From the NCBI RefSeq assembly GCF_014805625.2, contig NW_023998434.1, positions 586,576 to 650,575 on the forward strand: 64,000 bases of DNA. The letters run 5' to 3'. Position numbers and translations under genes: made by a program. A model generated the notes under the pieces. That model made no database searches and was not told the DNA's origin. It saw only the letters and a program-made list of their open reading frames with translations. Below, one piece after another: positions 12,688 through 27,769 of the stretch. Positions within the stretch are counted from its first letter, which is position 1. Every line of letters begins with the position of its first letter. The stretch is from Glossina fuscipes (taxonomy: Eukaryota; Arthropoda; Insecta; Diptera; Glossinidae).

Positions 12688-15600
12688 AGACGAACGTATG
12701 CGCCTCCTGTATACCTTGAAATGCAATGTTTTCTACTGTTGTCCACTTTGATACGTCAAAGCTGAAGCATTCCTAATGTGATGATGTCGTTGCTGCTGTT
12801 AATATTTATTGTTGTTGCTGTTCTTGTTGCGTTGTATCGTTCAAGGAAGTAAGAAAATTGATTTTTTCCATTCTTTTTTTTTTTTCTCTGTTTTTCTTTC
12901 GCCATTTTTGTCGTTTTATTTATTCTTATCTTCATCGTTATATTTTTATTTATGTTATATTTCTAAAGTTTTCTAAAACGAGATATTTCAACTAAACTAA
13001 GTTTGCTGTCATATATTCTTAAGAACTCAAGCAATTAGTTAGGTTAGTGGCATTATTCATTCGACTTTCACTTTAGAGATTTCTACTTCTTGTCCTTTGT
13101 CGGTCTACTTATCGTTATATAATACTTTCAGCTAGAATTTCAATTTATGATTAAACGAATTTCAATAGGTAAAGGGTACTTAGCATTTCGTATAAATCGG
13201 TTTGATTTTTTCATAAATAATAAAAGAAGAGCACTTCAATTTTGTACATTTGATATGAGAACAAGTTTATGTACTCATATACCCTTGAGCGTGAAAATGA
13301 AGAAATTGTTCTTTCAGTTGTAGTACACATTGTTTTACATACCTGATCTGGTAGCAAAATGTAACCATCGTTTACAAGACAATGACGAACGGCAGCATTA
13401 AAGTCCGGATAACCAATACGAGGGCAATCGACACCCGGAAACAAATCCTACGCAATAATATATAAAATAATTGTTACAGAAGAGAATTTTATATTCATTG
13501 TATGCTTGACGCGATTCATTTTCAATATGAAGTTTGAAAAATAATCTAAATATTTATCGGCAGAGAGAGAATCAAATCGTTTGAAGGGAGTTATCGGCAA
13601 GAAAACCCTTAAGGGGCCTTTTTTCAGGCTGATAGCCTTCGGTACACCGATACAACAGAAGAGTTTATAGTACACGAGTTATACCTCTGAAAAGATCGTA
13701 CTCTAATCTTTACAGGAGAAGATTGCATATGTTGCTCGAAACCTCAAGATCACCATGTTTGAGTAAAACTTTTACTTTTTTTTTTACGCTCAGGACATGA
13801 TTCGCATCGTGTCCAATAGGTAGAGCACGGAAACAAGATGGGCAAAAGTTCAGAATTGCCGATTTATATATGCCGTAATAATTCTATTAGGCTGACCTTT
13901 TGGTTTCGGGTCAATAAGCCGACTAAAAGGCGCGAAAAAATTACAAGCGATGTAAGAGAGCCGAAAGAAGAAGGCTAGCTACCTTAATTAATCCTAAAAA
14001 TAGGGGAACATCTTCGAATATGAATTTTGGAAAGTTCATATCACGTAGTACACGCATCAACACTACGGCCTCGGGTAGATCTTCCGAAAGACGTCTCATT
14101 ACGCCTGCCATTCGCAAAACCGAGTTTAGTGATCTTAGACCCCAATCATAGTGGCATTGTTTGGAGAGTTGTTCTTGAGCCAATGCGTATAAAACTGTCA
14201 TTTTCTTAGCCAAAATCTAAAAACAAAAAAAAAAAAAAACAAAAAGAAGTAGAAGAAGAAATGTTTGATTTGGAAATTTTCTCGAAGATTACCTTCGCTG
14301 TTAGGAAACCGTCGGAGAAAAGTGAAATTAAGCAAATTAACTCTAAATCGGGCTTAATACAAGTAACCGGTCTGAATAAAGCTTTAACTGATTCGGGTAA
14401 TTCTGTACGTCCAGCATAGCCAGGATTCATGGTCACGAATATACCAACCTTCCGATCAATTTTAATTTCACTGCCTTCAAACTAAAGAAAGCAAGGATGG
14501 GTTAGTAATTTAAAAAAAAAACAAAAAAAACCAAAAACCTCTTAGGTTAGATTACTTACGACAAATCTTTCGAGTTTTCTTATCAAAGCGTTACGTATCG
14601 TTTGCAGTTGCGTTGATATCACACTTAGTACTGAAATGTCAATACGATTGAATTCATCAAAACAACCCCAAGCACCGCATTGAGCTAAACCTGACAGTAT
14701 CGTGCCAACGGCACGGAAATCCATGCCTTCGCCGCAATTAGTAACAACGCATAGTAAAGCCATCGCTTTAGCTAAATCTTTCGTAGTCTCAGTTTTACCG
14801 GTACCAGCTGGCCCGGCAGGAGCACCGCCCAAATTCATTAATAAAGCCTGTGTTATGGTTAGATAAATACGATCGGTTAGCGGAGTAATCACCAAACGTG
14901 AATTCAAACCCAAATATTCGTAGCCATATTCAAAAGTTCCCGTACACTGAACCACATACAGATTATCGCAAGATTTGAACCAATAAAAGCGCAATTGACT
15001 CTCCCAACTGAATTCGCCGGCATCTAAAATGTTGTCACGCACAAAAGCCTCAATAATATCGCGGGCATGCACATCGATAGTGGCAATCGATTTGAATTTT
15101 TTCCGATCGTTTAACGACAGATTTGAACGTACTTTCAAAACTAATTCTTCCATTTGATAGTTTTGTTTTGCCAAAAAATCTTTCATGGCTCTTAAATTGC
15201 CATAATTTTGAGCTTGATTAAATGCTTCCTCCACTTCGGCCGTCCACCATACTTGGCTCCCAGCTAAGCCTACCATACACTGATAGTTCATAAGCCAATC
15301 GGGCCTAAGGCCCAAAAGAATTAAGAAAATAAACAAATTAATTCCCATATATAATAAATAAATAAAAAATTTCTTTACATTATTATTACTACTCTGATGG
15401 CATCGAGGAGAGGCCATCAGAACAAAAAACAAAAAAGAAAACGCATAATTTTCCCTTTTTATTAAAATTAAAACGGAAACGACATCGGTGTGACCACAGT
15501 TACCACTACCATCAATACTGCTGCATACTGCGTCAGGAGTGTTATATTGATATTGTGGTTAATCGATGGCAATAAAAAGATAAATCGCCCATAACGAGAA

Positions 15601-15999
15601 TATTATTCATGGCAAACCATAAAACAACGAAATTGGTTGTAGCAGCAGTTGCTTCTTTTGCGAATAGCTCCTCGCATTCGCACAGGCGTGTATGCCTGTG
15701 GTCTTCGCACACATATATATATACGAACGTTATATACATATATATATATGCGTTGATTATAACCTATGTGCGTACATACCTTGCTATTTCGAGGTCAGTG
15801 CCATAATCGAAAATAGCTTTTTTTGTTTCATAACGATTGGAGCGACGCATCTCAGCCAATACATCGTTCATCCAATTCTCTACACGACCCTGAGCACGCA
15901 CTAACCAAAGGGATTAATACGAACGGAAAATTATTTAAGAAATACGCAAAAAAGCAAAAACAAAGGAAATAAAGTTAAATAAAAGATAAAACCGAAAAT

Positions 16000-16040
<41 letters not shown>

Positions 16041-17344
16041 GAACAATGTTATTGTTGTATTGTATGTATTGTGTATTGTTTTAATAATAATGTAAACAAA
16101 AAGGTCAACAATCATAATAACAATAACAACAATAATAAGCATAAGCATAACGAGTTTGATGAAAGATCTATCTGAACACAAAGTTCGCTGCGAAAGCAAT
16201 CATCATCATCATCATCCGAGAAGAGACAATTTTTATATAAAAATACTTTATTGAACACAATGAGAACTTTCGGAAAGGAAGTCGCTTCTTTTAGAACAAT
16301 AATATGACAAAATATTGAACACAGATAGAAACCAATCAAGAGTAATAATAAGCAAAAAAAAAAAAAAACAAAGAAAAAGGAAAAAAAAAAATATTGAAAA
16401 ATTTTTATTTCTTGTGTTTCTTTGATTCTTCCTTTCACTAAAACGTTTTTTTTTTTTTTTTTTTTTTCTTGTCATTAAAACAAGTCATGCTGCGAACATT
16501 TTAAGTTAATCGTTATTAGTAATGTCGATGCTTTTGCTGTGTAGCTCTTTACTTTTCCGGTTTCCGTTTTCGCGAGGATTGGGTTGAATTTTCAAATACT
16601 TTCCAATACTTTCAGTCAATTTCAAACGGAAGTATAAGTTAAATTGCCCGATGGAAATGGAAGTGATCCATTTCATTTCAATGATTATTTCATTGCAGTC
16701 AATAAATTACTTATTTCTATCTATCAAAGAAAAAATTAAAAGAAAACTAAAAAATTACTAAAAAAAAAAAGAGGATAAAAAATAAATAATTATTTGTAAT
16801 AATATTTAACAAGTATTCATATTGCGGACTACAGGAGACGCTGAAACTTTGCAATGGAGAAAAATGTCGATAAGATGTTGGGTGGCTAGAGAATTGAAGA
16901 AAATGGCTGATGAACTCACAGTCTGGTTAAATCTTCCAAAATAGGTTGCAAGACGTTTCCATAACATTTTTAGAGTTGCCTTCCTATGGAAGAAAAATAA
17001 TCCATAAATCTCACGAAAGAGAGGGGAAAGAACTGTAATCCCAAGGGCACGTAGAAATTCAACTGTTTTGAGTGAAGATGGCCAATAATCAATTTAATCG
17101 CTTCAATTTTTTGCTTACTTCACTTTGTCCTGGAGGGAAATTATATCAAGGCCGTGTTCAGCTTTTCACCGGTAAAGTCAACTTTGTTCGACGAGTATGC
17201 ATTTGATATTACGTAAGGCGAGCTAACACATTTGTATCGCATTTGCTATTGCAAAGTAGTAACGACGTGGCAATTGGAAGACAACGAGAACTGACTCAAC
17301 TTTGAAATCGTCTTAGTATATATTTTTTTTAAATTTTAACTCAA

Positions 17345-17387
<43 letters not shown>

Positions 17388-20300
17388 TATTTTCCAACTC
17401 GATCTGTGGCTATGAATTAAGAATATCTATGCAAAATATCAACTCGTTATCCTAACTTTTGCGAGCCTAATCGCTTCTAGAAATACACTGACAGGTCAGC
17501 TAAACATCCCTGAGTATTACGAAACGAAAGGCAAAAAACCTACAACATTCCATTTGCCCGAAAGGTCACACCATCAAAAAAAATTCAAGTCCCGCATTAG
17601 TAAGAAGATGTAGAAACCCCTAAAATGCCGCCACGTTTTTGCTTTCTTTTCGAATTTACATCTTAATATACTTTCTAGCTTCTCTTCTCTTCCCCATCGG
17701 GCACAACTGTTTATCATAAGCAATTTAGAACAAAATTGACGGTTTACACACACACATCAACTCTGTACTTGCGGTAAAGAGTTGTTGTAGCTATTCAAAC
17801 CGTTCAATGCGTTCACAATAAGACCCAGAATAACTAGGACTGATATAGTAATTGGAGCAGTAAGAGCATCAATTAAGAGCTTAATTAAAAAATCTGTCAT
17901 TTTGATTGCTAATCTTTTGCTTCGCATTAAGCCAAGACTGTAGAACTTTGGAGATTTCTGGATGAAGAACTACTGAACCAATTGATTTTCATAGATCACT
18001 ATGTACACCATCAGGGGAAGCCGAGGGAGAGAGAGTGAGGCAGCAAGATTCAGGCGAAGTTCCCAGCCAAGTTCTGTAAGGTTGTGCGGTGTCAACGAAT
18101 AATTACGTTGTCTCGCATGACGCCTTTCCTCTTGTTCAAAAGTCTGCGTGCTTCGCTTTGTGTGTGTGTGCAGAGATTAAAATCAGTCGCTTGATTTGCG
18201 CAACTCCAGTTCCTTCCAATTCCATCAAACAAAGAGAGTTAGGTTACGTGCCGTTGAACTTTGGCATCGTTTATAAAATTTTATTCATCCTGAAACATGA
18301 CCTTTTTTCAACATTCGTGTTGCTTGTAATTCATTCAGAAAACCTAATCATTTTAATTTAACGCAAAAGTTACGAACAATTATTCATGTGAAAGTTTATT
18401 CGGCGATAATTGGATCGTCGCTTTTTCTTTCTTACATCTATCTACAATGGAATCTTTTTAAATTGTTAACTTTTTTTTCTTTTACACCGAAATATCCGAA
18501 GGGCAAGCAAATATAACAAAAATAAGAAATAATGAATAAATTATCCGATATTTATGTTGAAATAATTGAAAATTTATAGATTTCTTTTGATTTTTTTTTT
18601 TTTATTTTTTTTTTATTTGTTTTATCGCCATCTTGTATTTTAGCAGAAGTAGTAGAAGAAAGAAAAATATAAAAGTGAAAATATTAAGAAAAATTGCTTC
18701 TTTGCATGCAGTAATAACACGGTCTTCTGTAACAGTAATACTACACGTATACAATGTTAAATGTGGTCTCGAATTCGTATTAAAGAAAGATTTTTATTTT
18801 GGCCTATGCCAACTGACGAAGAGAAAGTTAAATAATGAATGAAGCCAATGCAATTAATTAATGCAAATAAAGACAAATTGTAGTAAAATACTGAGGATGA
18901 GGGAGAGAGAGAGAGAGGGATAAGAAAGAGGAAATGTTGCAAAAGAAAAAGGGATTGAGGAAATGTTAATCGCGTTAGGTCGAATTTAAAACACACATCT
19001 CTCTTGTCCGTTGAACGCAATTCATAGTATGCTATACCCCGATCAATGGTCGATAAGTCGATTTTATAAAAAGTGAAAGTTTGGCATAAGTATAAGGATG
19101 AGAACAAAGAGAAAATTTGATGAGGGTACATTCCTTTAAAACATTTTTGGACAACAAGTTCACTATAGACTTTTGCACGTTCGGATTTTGACTCCTGTTT
19201 TGAACACCCATTGTCATGACATTTAATAAGTTCAAGCTTAAGACAAGGCTTTTAGAAATGGATCAACGCACAGTCGCGCCCAAGGCATTAAAATGTTTAT
19301 GAAGAACAATTAATGAGGTTTTAAAGACATTTCTATCGAAAGGGAATTTCAATCCCAATAAATGACAATACGGTTGTTGTTGTGTTTAGGCTAACCATAC
19401 AGTTGGCCGATTTTAGTTTGGGAATGTCCTGCTTGGAAAGACCCTATATTTTTTACTTAAGCTATTGCATATTGGGTTTTAGTAGTTCCTACGTCTGTAT
19501 ATTATATATCTTGCCAATTTTTTTTTTACTATATGACCAACCATTCAGATTACATCCTCTACACCGGCAGATAGGGAAGGGTTGTATATGGAGAGGGATG
19601 AAAGAAGGGTTAGCATTTGTGTACGCTCGTCTTTTCGGCCCGGTGCGGAAGAGACTACTTTTGATAGATTTTTCTAGGGACGGATTTGTTTCATTCGGTC
19701 CTCGGCGGCACCGAAATCACTTTTTACATATTCCTTTCATCGCTCTCTTGCTTTAAGTCCTTATAGTTCCCTAAATTTTAGTTCTAAGTGTCTATGATTC
19801 TATGAATAAAAATGGCCAAACTGTCATGGCATAAATTAAAATAAAAAAGAAGAAGAAGACAAGAAGAATGAAGAGCTGTACATTACGAAAAGCTTAGTAA
19901 ATTCAGCGAATTTATATGCATGTGCTCGTCGATGATGAGCTAACAATTAAACAAACAAAAAATGTTAAACATAAAATCAGTGCCAAAGTAATTGTAAACA
20001 AATCCTTAACGCTACCGGACAACACCCTTACAATTTTCCGTAACGATGGAAAAGACAGAGGACGGTACTGCATTGTTTGATTGCATGATTTTCCAAAAAA
20101 AAAAAAAAAAAAAGAAAGAAATGATGAGAAAAGAAAATTCGTCATTTATACTTGCAACACTACCCCCGTCCGCAATACAAACGACTTTTTGCTTACCGCT
20201 GTCCCTGTGCGGCAGTGATGAAAACAAGAGAAAATTGAAAATATATTGAGAACAATTATTATTATTATTATTATTATTATTATGATCATTGCAATTCTTC

Positions 20301-21622
20301 TCGAATGTCTTTGTATGAGTAGATGTATATGCTCCAAAGTGAGAGAGAAAAAAAAAAACAAAAAAAAAATATCACATTCTATATACAATTAAAAGACTTT
20401 TGCTTACCATGCTGGCGAAAATCGAGTACCTCTCCCTCGGTGGATATCATGGCAGTAACAACGGTTAGGTTGGCGCTTTCCTTAATAAGACGCAAAGATT
20501 TCACATTATCGTACATCTATATATATATATGCACATACATACATACATATGTATATGCGTACGCGTATCAAGATAGAACGGAATCATGCAGAGTAAAAGA
20601 AAGCAAATAATAATTATTGTAGAGAGAAACTACTGCTATTTTGTTAGGGAAACCGGCAATAACAATAACATAAATATTTATATGCATATATACTTTAGCG
20701 CAAAGAGGAAAGAGAACGCAAAAAAAAGGAAAATAGAGCTAAGAGACGTAAGAAATTTTTATAAATATAATTAGGGGATAAAAGCAAAGAAATGAAAAAA
20801 AAAAAAAAAAAAAAAAAAAAAACTAAATATTAATAATGCAATCGCAACATTTTGCCAATCATCATTATCGGCACCACAGTCAGTCGACGAGGCATCAATG
20901 CCAACACAATATGGTGTAGCGTGATATTATGATAATATCGCACGTAATGCTTTCATTGAATTTCTATAAATTTAATTTCACTCCCACTCACCCCACTCAC
21001 ATTTTGTGATGGTGATGATCGGGGAGTTAATGGACCTGAAAGAAAAATGTATAATACATCATAAGAAGAATAATTTACCTTAATAATATGATTTTGTACA
21101 GCCGAAGGTTCCGAACTGCCCAAGATCGATAACAATTCATCCGTAGATATGAAATAGAAACGTGGAAATATGCGACGCTTTGATTCCAAATACTCGTTCA
21201 ATGATTTCTGACAATTCTCTAAACCGACACCCAAGCCCTGTATATCGGTTAAACGTCCGGGTATAGTACAAAACGGTACCACCAAAGGATTTTTGGCACA
21301 ATCCAACATTATCTGTAATAATGTACGTGTTCATGAGACACGCAATAACTAAGCAAGTTAAACAAATAAATCGTCATAGGTTATGTTGTAACATACAACC
21401 AACCATCCGACGACAAACGTATAATATGCATATATGATGATGATGATGATGATAATGATGATGATGATGTATGCATAAAGAAAATATGAAAATAAGAATA
21501 AACGTGGAAAAGATTGTATTTTTCAGCAAACAATAAATCATGAATATTTGCGAATATATGCAGCAATGCGACAAATGTTGCAAAGCTAATGAAATCAACG
21601 ACATATTCTGACGAGTTAACAC

Positions 21623-21660
<38 letters not shown>

Positions 21661-24600
21661 ATATGTAATACTTGTCGATGGTTGCCGAATGTACCCAAAA
21701 GCATATTGACTAATATTGGCAGAACGTGAATTTATGACTTCTAACCTTAACCATATATATATATGTGCGTATGTGCATATTGATGTTTTCTCACTTACCG
21801 CTTACAAACTGTATGTTTATGCACAACTGTACAACATTTTTGTATGCGTGCACGTAAAATATGTAGAAAAACGCTTACGCAAACAAAAGAATACTTTGGA
21901 ACGTTTGCTATGCAAACATATTTGTGGGACATGTCAAGATTTAAGAGCGATTTATTAAGGGACAACGCAGAATTCATCTTTCCTTTTTTTATCTCGACGT
22001 GGTTAGCATACATGTCGAAGACACTACACAACCTACGCTTGCTAAAACTCGCAAAGTAATGACAAAAATATTTCCATGGTGGAGGCGGCTTATGACAGAG
22101 TCTTGAAATTTTTTGCATATAAATGATCGAATGCGAATGCGAGAATATACCCTTACGTTTTTGATGTAGTTTTTATAACAATGGTGTTGGCAGGACATTA
22201 TGCAGTTTAGTTACTTGTCTTGTATTTAATTAATTTCGTTCGCAATGCTCGCGAAATGTCTTCTTGAAAGCCGGGGAAGACATATGAGATTTAGTTTCTA
22301 CCGCTTTCCATTGGAAGATATGATGATAACATAAGGTTTGGATGTCTATACAAGAAAGCAATTATCTTTAAGATTTTCGCGCGATTATAAGCATATAGAA
22401 AATAATTTTGTAATTTTCTTGCGAATCGATATCAATCTCAAAAGTCCTACTTGGAGACGGGGGATGAAAAAAAAAAGGCGTGCTAAAGTGTGCTAGGCGC
22501 AAAAAATTCCTATGCAGGCCAAGCGAGTCGTTAATGTCGATTGTGAAAATCGAATAGCCAAAAGCGCTTCTCAGTTTAAGAGGATCATCATGGGGTCTTA
22601 TCTGTATCTAGCCAAAATAACTAAACCATCACTGAGTGGGCTGATGATAACAACTAAGGCAACTAATGCAACTGAAGGCATATTCCTCTCAAGACTTTTT
22701 GCTTAACAAGCTACGTTCGGTATAAGTTCTGTTGCCATTCGGGTGAAGGCCGAAACTGATCTTCCCACGGAATATCAATTGTATTGCTTAGCAATTGTCA
22801 ATACTTTGAATAAAATACCATGTCTTACTTCTCTAAAACTTATTTATCATAAAACTCGAGGAAATCGAGTCGTATACTTAGTAAGCGGTTTAATATGACA
22901 GTGAATAAATGATTACCCAACAAAAAGACATTTTTATTCAGCCTAAATTTATATCATTTCGTAATGGGGATGGATATTTAATTTTCACCTACAAATGTTC
23001 TAGTGACTGACACTTAATGATTTGCATTGTATAAGAAAAATCTGTACGCTTTATAAAGCGTAAAAATGTAATGGCATTCGTAAGCATTTAAAACTATAAT
23101 GAGACGAAACGATTGTGTGTAACAATATAATAATTCAATAGCAAACATATTTTACTACTTACGCGCCTGTAAGCCTTATCGATATCGTCGAATTTTTTCG
23201 CCTCATCTGGTAATTGAGCGCGTATATCACCGCCAATGAAAATACCCTCCAGATATAGCCATTTACGTTGCACAACCAGCCACTCATCGATTATTTCTGA
23301 TATAAGTGATAAAGTACGTTCCCATTTATTGACCGTTTCTAAGAATGGTCCAATGAATCTAATAGTAATGCAAGCAAGGAAGAGGTAAAGCAGAAAGAGA
23401 GAGAGAGAGAGAAAAAGAAGAAAAAAAAAAGAAACGATTACTTACTTCAAGTCATCTAAAACCATTAGTATAATTCTTTAAATGTCATGCTATATAAAGG
23501 AAGCAAAAATAAAAGCTGCAACAATATTACACTAGAAACATGACCATTCAATTCCATTACACTTAAATGTATTCGGATGGATGGGAGGGTGGTTGGGTGG
23601 ATGGATGGATGGATGGATGGTTGGATGCATCGTTATACTTACTGTGAGGCGCCCATTGATTGAAGATTCATTGCATTTTCTTCAAGAGATGCTACAATCT
23701 CATCGACAGCACCCAACGTGTGGCCACGTTCTTCAAGGCCTTTATAATGCTTATGCACCTTAAATGTCATGTTAGCCCAAGTATCCTCAACTACTCGAAC
23801 ACCCTTCTCAATGCCCAATTCTTTGATGGCATTATTTAGGATTTGCTCAGCAATTTCCTATTGAAAAATGCAATGAAAATATTTAAACCATACCGAATGA
23901 CGTTTTGCTGTTTTTTTTTTTTTTTCGTTCTTTTCCTTCTTTTTCCTCTTTGGCGAGTCAAAAAAGTAAAACTAAACACATACCGTTAGAGATAGGCGGC
24001 TACATCGTAGATAGGTATGAGAGAATACATAAAAGCATTACAGTTAAAGAAGGTATTATATGCTTGAAGTTTTTCTGTTTGCTTAGTTGTGTGCTACACA
24101 TAATGCTAGTGTTTAGCTCTCTTTATTATTTTTCGAAGGAAGTACACAACAACATCAGCTTGTTGCTATCTGTTTGTTTGCTTGTTTGTTTGTTTGTTTA
24201 TTTGTTTGCACGTACACTTCATGCACTTTGAAACAATTCGTATTGTTTTTAAAAAGCAAACAACGCTTTTGGTAATTGCTTTTCTTCTTTTCTGCCTCAA
24301 AAACATTCACTACTCACCTACTATATGAACATTTTGGTGTTGTATTTTGTATGGTGTTTGCACTCACCTGATATTTGTGCAATTGCATACCGAACATATT
24401 TTCCAAAGTAAAACGTTCGGGTGACATATCAAAGTATTGCCCAGTCTTTTCCATTAGCTGACGCCAGTGACGTTCTCTTAAAGCCTCGTTCTTTAAGCTC
24501 ACCATTAACGGTACAGTACCTTTGAATTGTTTCATATTTAACTCTAAAGCCTGACCAACTGGCAACTGTCGCACCTGTCAAGTGGAAAAAAAAAAAAAGA

Positions 24601-27600
24601 TATATAAAAAAAGGAAACAAAAAAAAAAAAAAAGGAAAAAGAAAAAAGGAAAAAGAAAAAAGAAAAAAGAAACGACAGCATCCACCATATGTGGACAAGA
24701 AGAGCACTAACAACTGCCACAACAAAAGAGATTCGTGTGGCGTGAATATGCATATATACGGTAATGGTAAGTGTATACGGTCGGTGTGCACGGATTAATG
24801 AAAAGTAGGAGAGCTCATGTGTGCGGTTAAGTTGCATTAAAATAGAATGGCAGATAGATGAATTAACTTTTCCGTAGCGATTTTAAGATAATAAAATAAA
24901 AATAAAAAATAAAAAGAAAAAAGAAGAGCACGCCATTAGGTGGCGAAAGAGGTAAGAAAGGTTTTCTTTTAATAAATCTGTCAGAAAAGATTTTGCATTG
25001 AAAAGAGTGGTGCATGTCTCCAACAGTCATATACGTTAAATTGCATTTATTATAAGCGCATGTCGCGTCAAAATTTTTTGCGGCGTCAACAGCCTTCAAC
25101 CTTGTATTATATAAGAATATATTATCTTTACCTTAATTTGTATATAAAATAAATTTATTTTAAATGTAGAAAAAAAAGTAAATAATAAAGCCGTCTAGTT
25201 ACCCCGCTATTGAATGTTATTGGACTTAATCGTTGCCTATGATTTACAAGACCAGAAGACGACATACAAGATTTTTTTAGGTTTAGGAATCAACTTTTAC
25301 CGCCCGATACAAATGAAGCCTTCCGATCCTTGTTACTATAATGAAATGCTCCTCCTCTCTTTCAAATAATTTTTTTTTTTTTTTTTTTTTTTTTTTGGTA
25401 ATAAATCATGAGGTTGAAAAGTGCAAAAGATCCTTCTTTTCTAAGAGGTTGAGTCCTGTAGAATCTTTAAACAAGATGTATTACATATTCTCAACTAATC
25501 ATACAATTGAGTTATAGTTTTACGAGGTGTGTGTGTATGTATCTATAGCATCAATTTCAGACCAAAGCAAGTTAATCAACATGATTCGGTAGTGTTGCGG
25601 TTGCATCTCGTTGTGGTTTTAGATGATGGTAGACGATTGCTCTTAGATTTGCAGAGTTGCAAACGTGATCGTTTCGATTGCTTGCATACCCAGATAGACG
25701 AAAATGTAGCTACTAATCACTCAAAATAAATTTATGATGTTGTTCCTGCATTCCCAGCAATGTGAGAGAAACTTTTAAGTTTTATTTGTCAAATATAATC
25801 TCAGTCATGATTTTTCTGTTGACAGTGAAGTACAAAACAATATCAGCTAAGAATGGCATATGTAACTCGTTCGCAAAAAAATTCCTCATACAAAGCGAGT
25901 CATAGCGTGGAAGTGTTGTAATATTTCCAAACTTTAGTTTCTTTAGAATCGATATTTGAGTTGAGTATAATTTACTTAAAACCTTTTGACCCTCTCTAAA
26001 GGGGGTATAGGTTTTAACAAACAAAATTCCATTTGCCTAAGAAGATCGAAGACAATTCGAAATTTAACGAAGTATTTTAAAGAGGATCAGTCCTTCGTCG
26101 ATCGTCAAATTAATATTAAATTTCGTATATTATGATATCAAAATCATTTCTCGCATGGGAGAAAATTTTCAAATTTGATTTAATAGCATTTAGATAAACT
26201 AACTACAATTTTATTAACTACAATGGCTAAATCTATAAATTGTCTACATTCGATAATACTGTTAGGCAGTGAAAGAATAAGCCTCGTAGACTATTTAGAA
26301 TAATTATATCTCTGATTTCTCCTAATCCTGATAATGATGATGATGACGATGATGATGAAATATTTACGCGTTGCTTAAAGCGTTTTTCAGAAAATCTCAT
26401 AACCACAGTTGACTAAAATAATGTCAACAGAATCTATTGTAGGTAGACACATATATCCAGTGTACAAATATCTACAGAGATATATAAACACATGCAGAGC
26501 CATACACATGCATACATCCACCTATTCATATGCATGAACTGACACGCGGAACCATATAAATGCATTTACAATAGCTATGTTTTAATTTTCAGTAACGTTG
26601 AGTTGCTGCCATTACCCAATGCATTCATGTATGTATGTATGTATGTATGTATGTATGTATGTATGTATGTATGTATGTATGTATATACGTATACATATAT
26701 ATATATATATATATATATATGTCCCGCTTAGAGCTTGTGATAATAAATGGAAATTGTAAATGAGTGTTGTTGTGTTTCGGTTGAGTTTGGAAAATTTTAA
26801 TTTGGTCTTGTTTGTATGGTTGATAAACCATCAGTAACAGTATGCGTGTTGTGGGCGTTATGTGCGGTGGGCGTTTGCCAAGTGACGAAAGGGAAATGTG
26901 TGGCTTATATAACATACGTATGCAGCAATTGCTGCTTTAACTTTATATTTTCAATCTTCAACCCGGCTGCACTGTATGCGGCAAATGGGTAAACGTATGC
27001 GGCCATTATTCGTAATTGGCGTATGCTCTCAACTCAACTATTTTAATTGTTTTAATTTTAATCAAATTGATTTGGGCGCGTTCGCTTACACATATAGATA
27101 TATATATATATATATATATATATCCACAATGCACCTTTGTACATATAGTAAATGCACTACTACTACGACGACGATAAAAAACCAACTTTAACTCATACGT
27201 GTGCATTCATAAACACACACACACCGATCTACAGTCACATTTAGGCTTTTATATTTTATAATGAGTACCCGACTCCCATTTGTAGTTGTGGCTACGTTTA
27301 AATGTCATTAACGAAGAGATATGTTATCAAAAAAAAAAAACAAAAAAAATAATGTACGTTAGATATATTAAGTGCATATGTATGTAGAGGAATGTAAAAT
27401 AGTCGATGCTGGTGTAGTGCTGCACTTTTATTTTTGCGTAACAAATTTATGACCCAATAGCGCAATTACAGTTACAAAATAAATTTCAAGGAATATCTAT
27501 ATGCTTTACGTGTATGTATTTGTGCAACTAACTAAAACGGCTCTTATATCTAACCTAAATGGTTTTTATGCTTGAATATTGTGTGTAATTGTGTTTGTGC

Positions 27601-27727
27601 TCGCATTTTACGCATTTCAACATATTTTCAACTAATTTATGTTGAAAAATATTTGTTGAACGTGTTTGTTGAAACGTATATAAATTTCAATGTTGGAAAA
27701 TCAAATTAAATGACATGTTTTTGTTTT

Positions 27728-27769
<42 letters not shown>

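Larger units (their letters stand above)
11675..13342 (-). other. Intron 38 (1668 bp)
   Basis: Contains CAA/CAG/GTT-rich trinucleotide sequence around 12400-12560, three 12-bp units at 12482-12517 and a TATG microsatellite at 12637-12688. No gene. Confidence 0.55.
15901..20407 (-). other. Intron 33 (4507 bp)
   Basis: Contains (AT)n at 16003-16039, (CAT)n at 16200-16216, (TA)n at 17350-17384, a GA-rich stretch at 18898-18920 and (ATT)n at 20255-20283. The plus-strand open frame 19382-19756 (124 codons) has hydrophobic stretches but no recognisable family and no splice or homology support. Confidence 0.55.
21313..23162 (-). other. Intron 31 (1850 bp), with possible copia RT remnant
   Basis: Contains (TGA)n (21435-21469), TA/TG repeats (21623-21666) and a possible copia reverse-transcriptase fragment near 22.5 kb. 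Confidence 0.55.

Noticed and set aside
15305..15432. N-terminal extension of the 296-codon open frame ahead of exon 35
   Set aside because: Homology starts at the PDW residue right after acceptor ...ggccttag at 15305, and exon 34 joins there in the correct phase; the extra hydrophobic residues are intron.
19382..19756. 124-codon plus-strand open frame
   Set aside because: No recognisable domain, no splice or promoter context, lies within a 4.5-kb intron of the opposite-strand gene.
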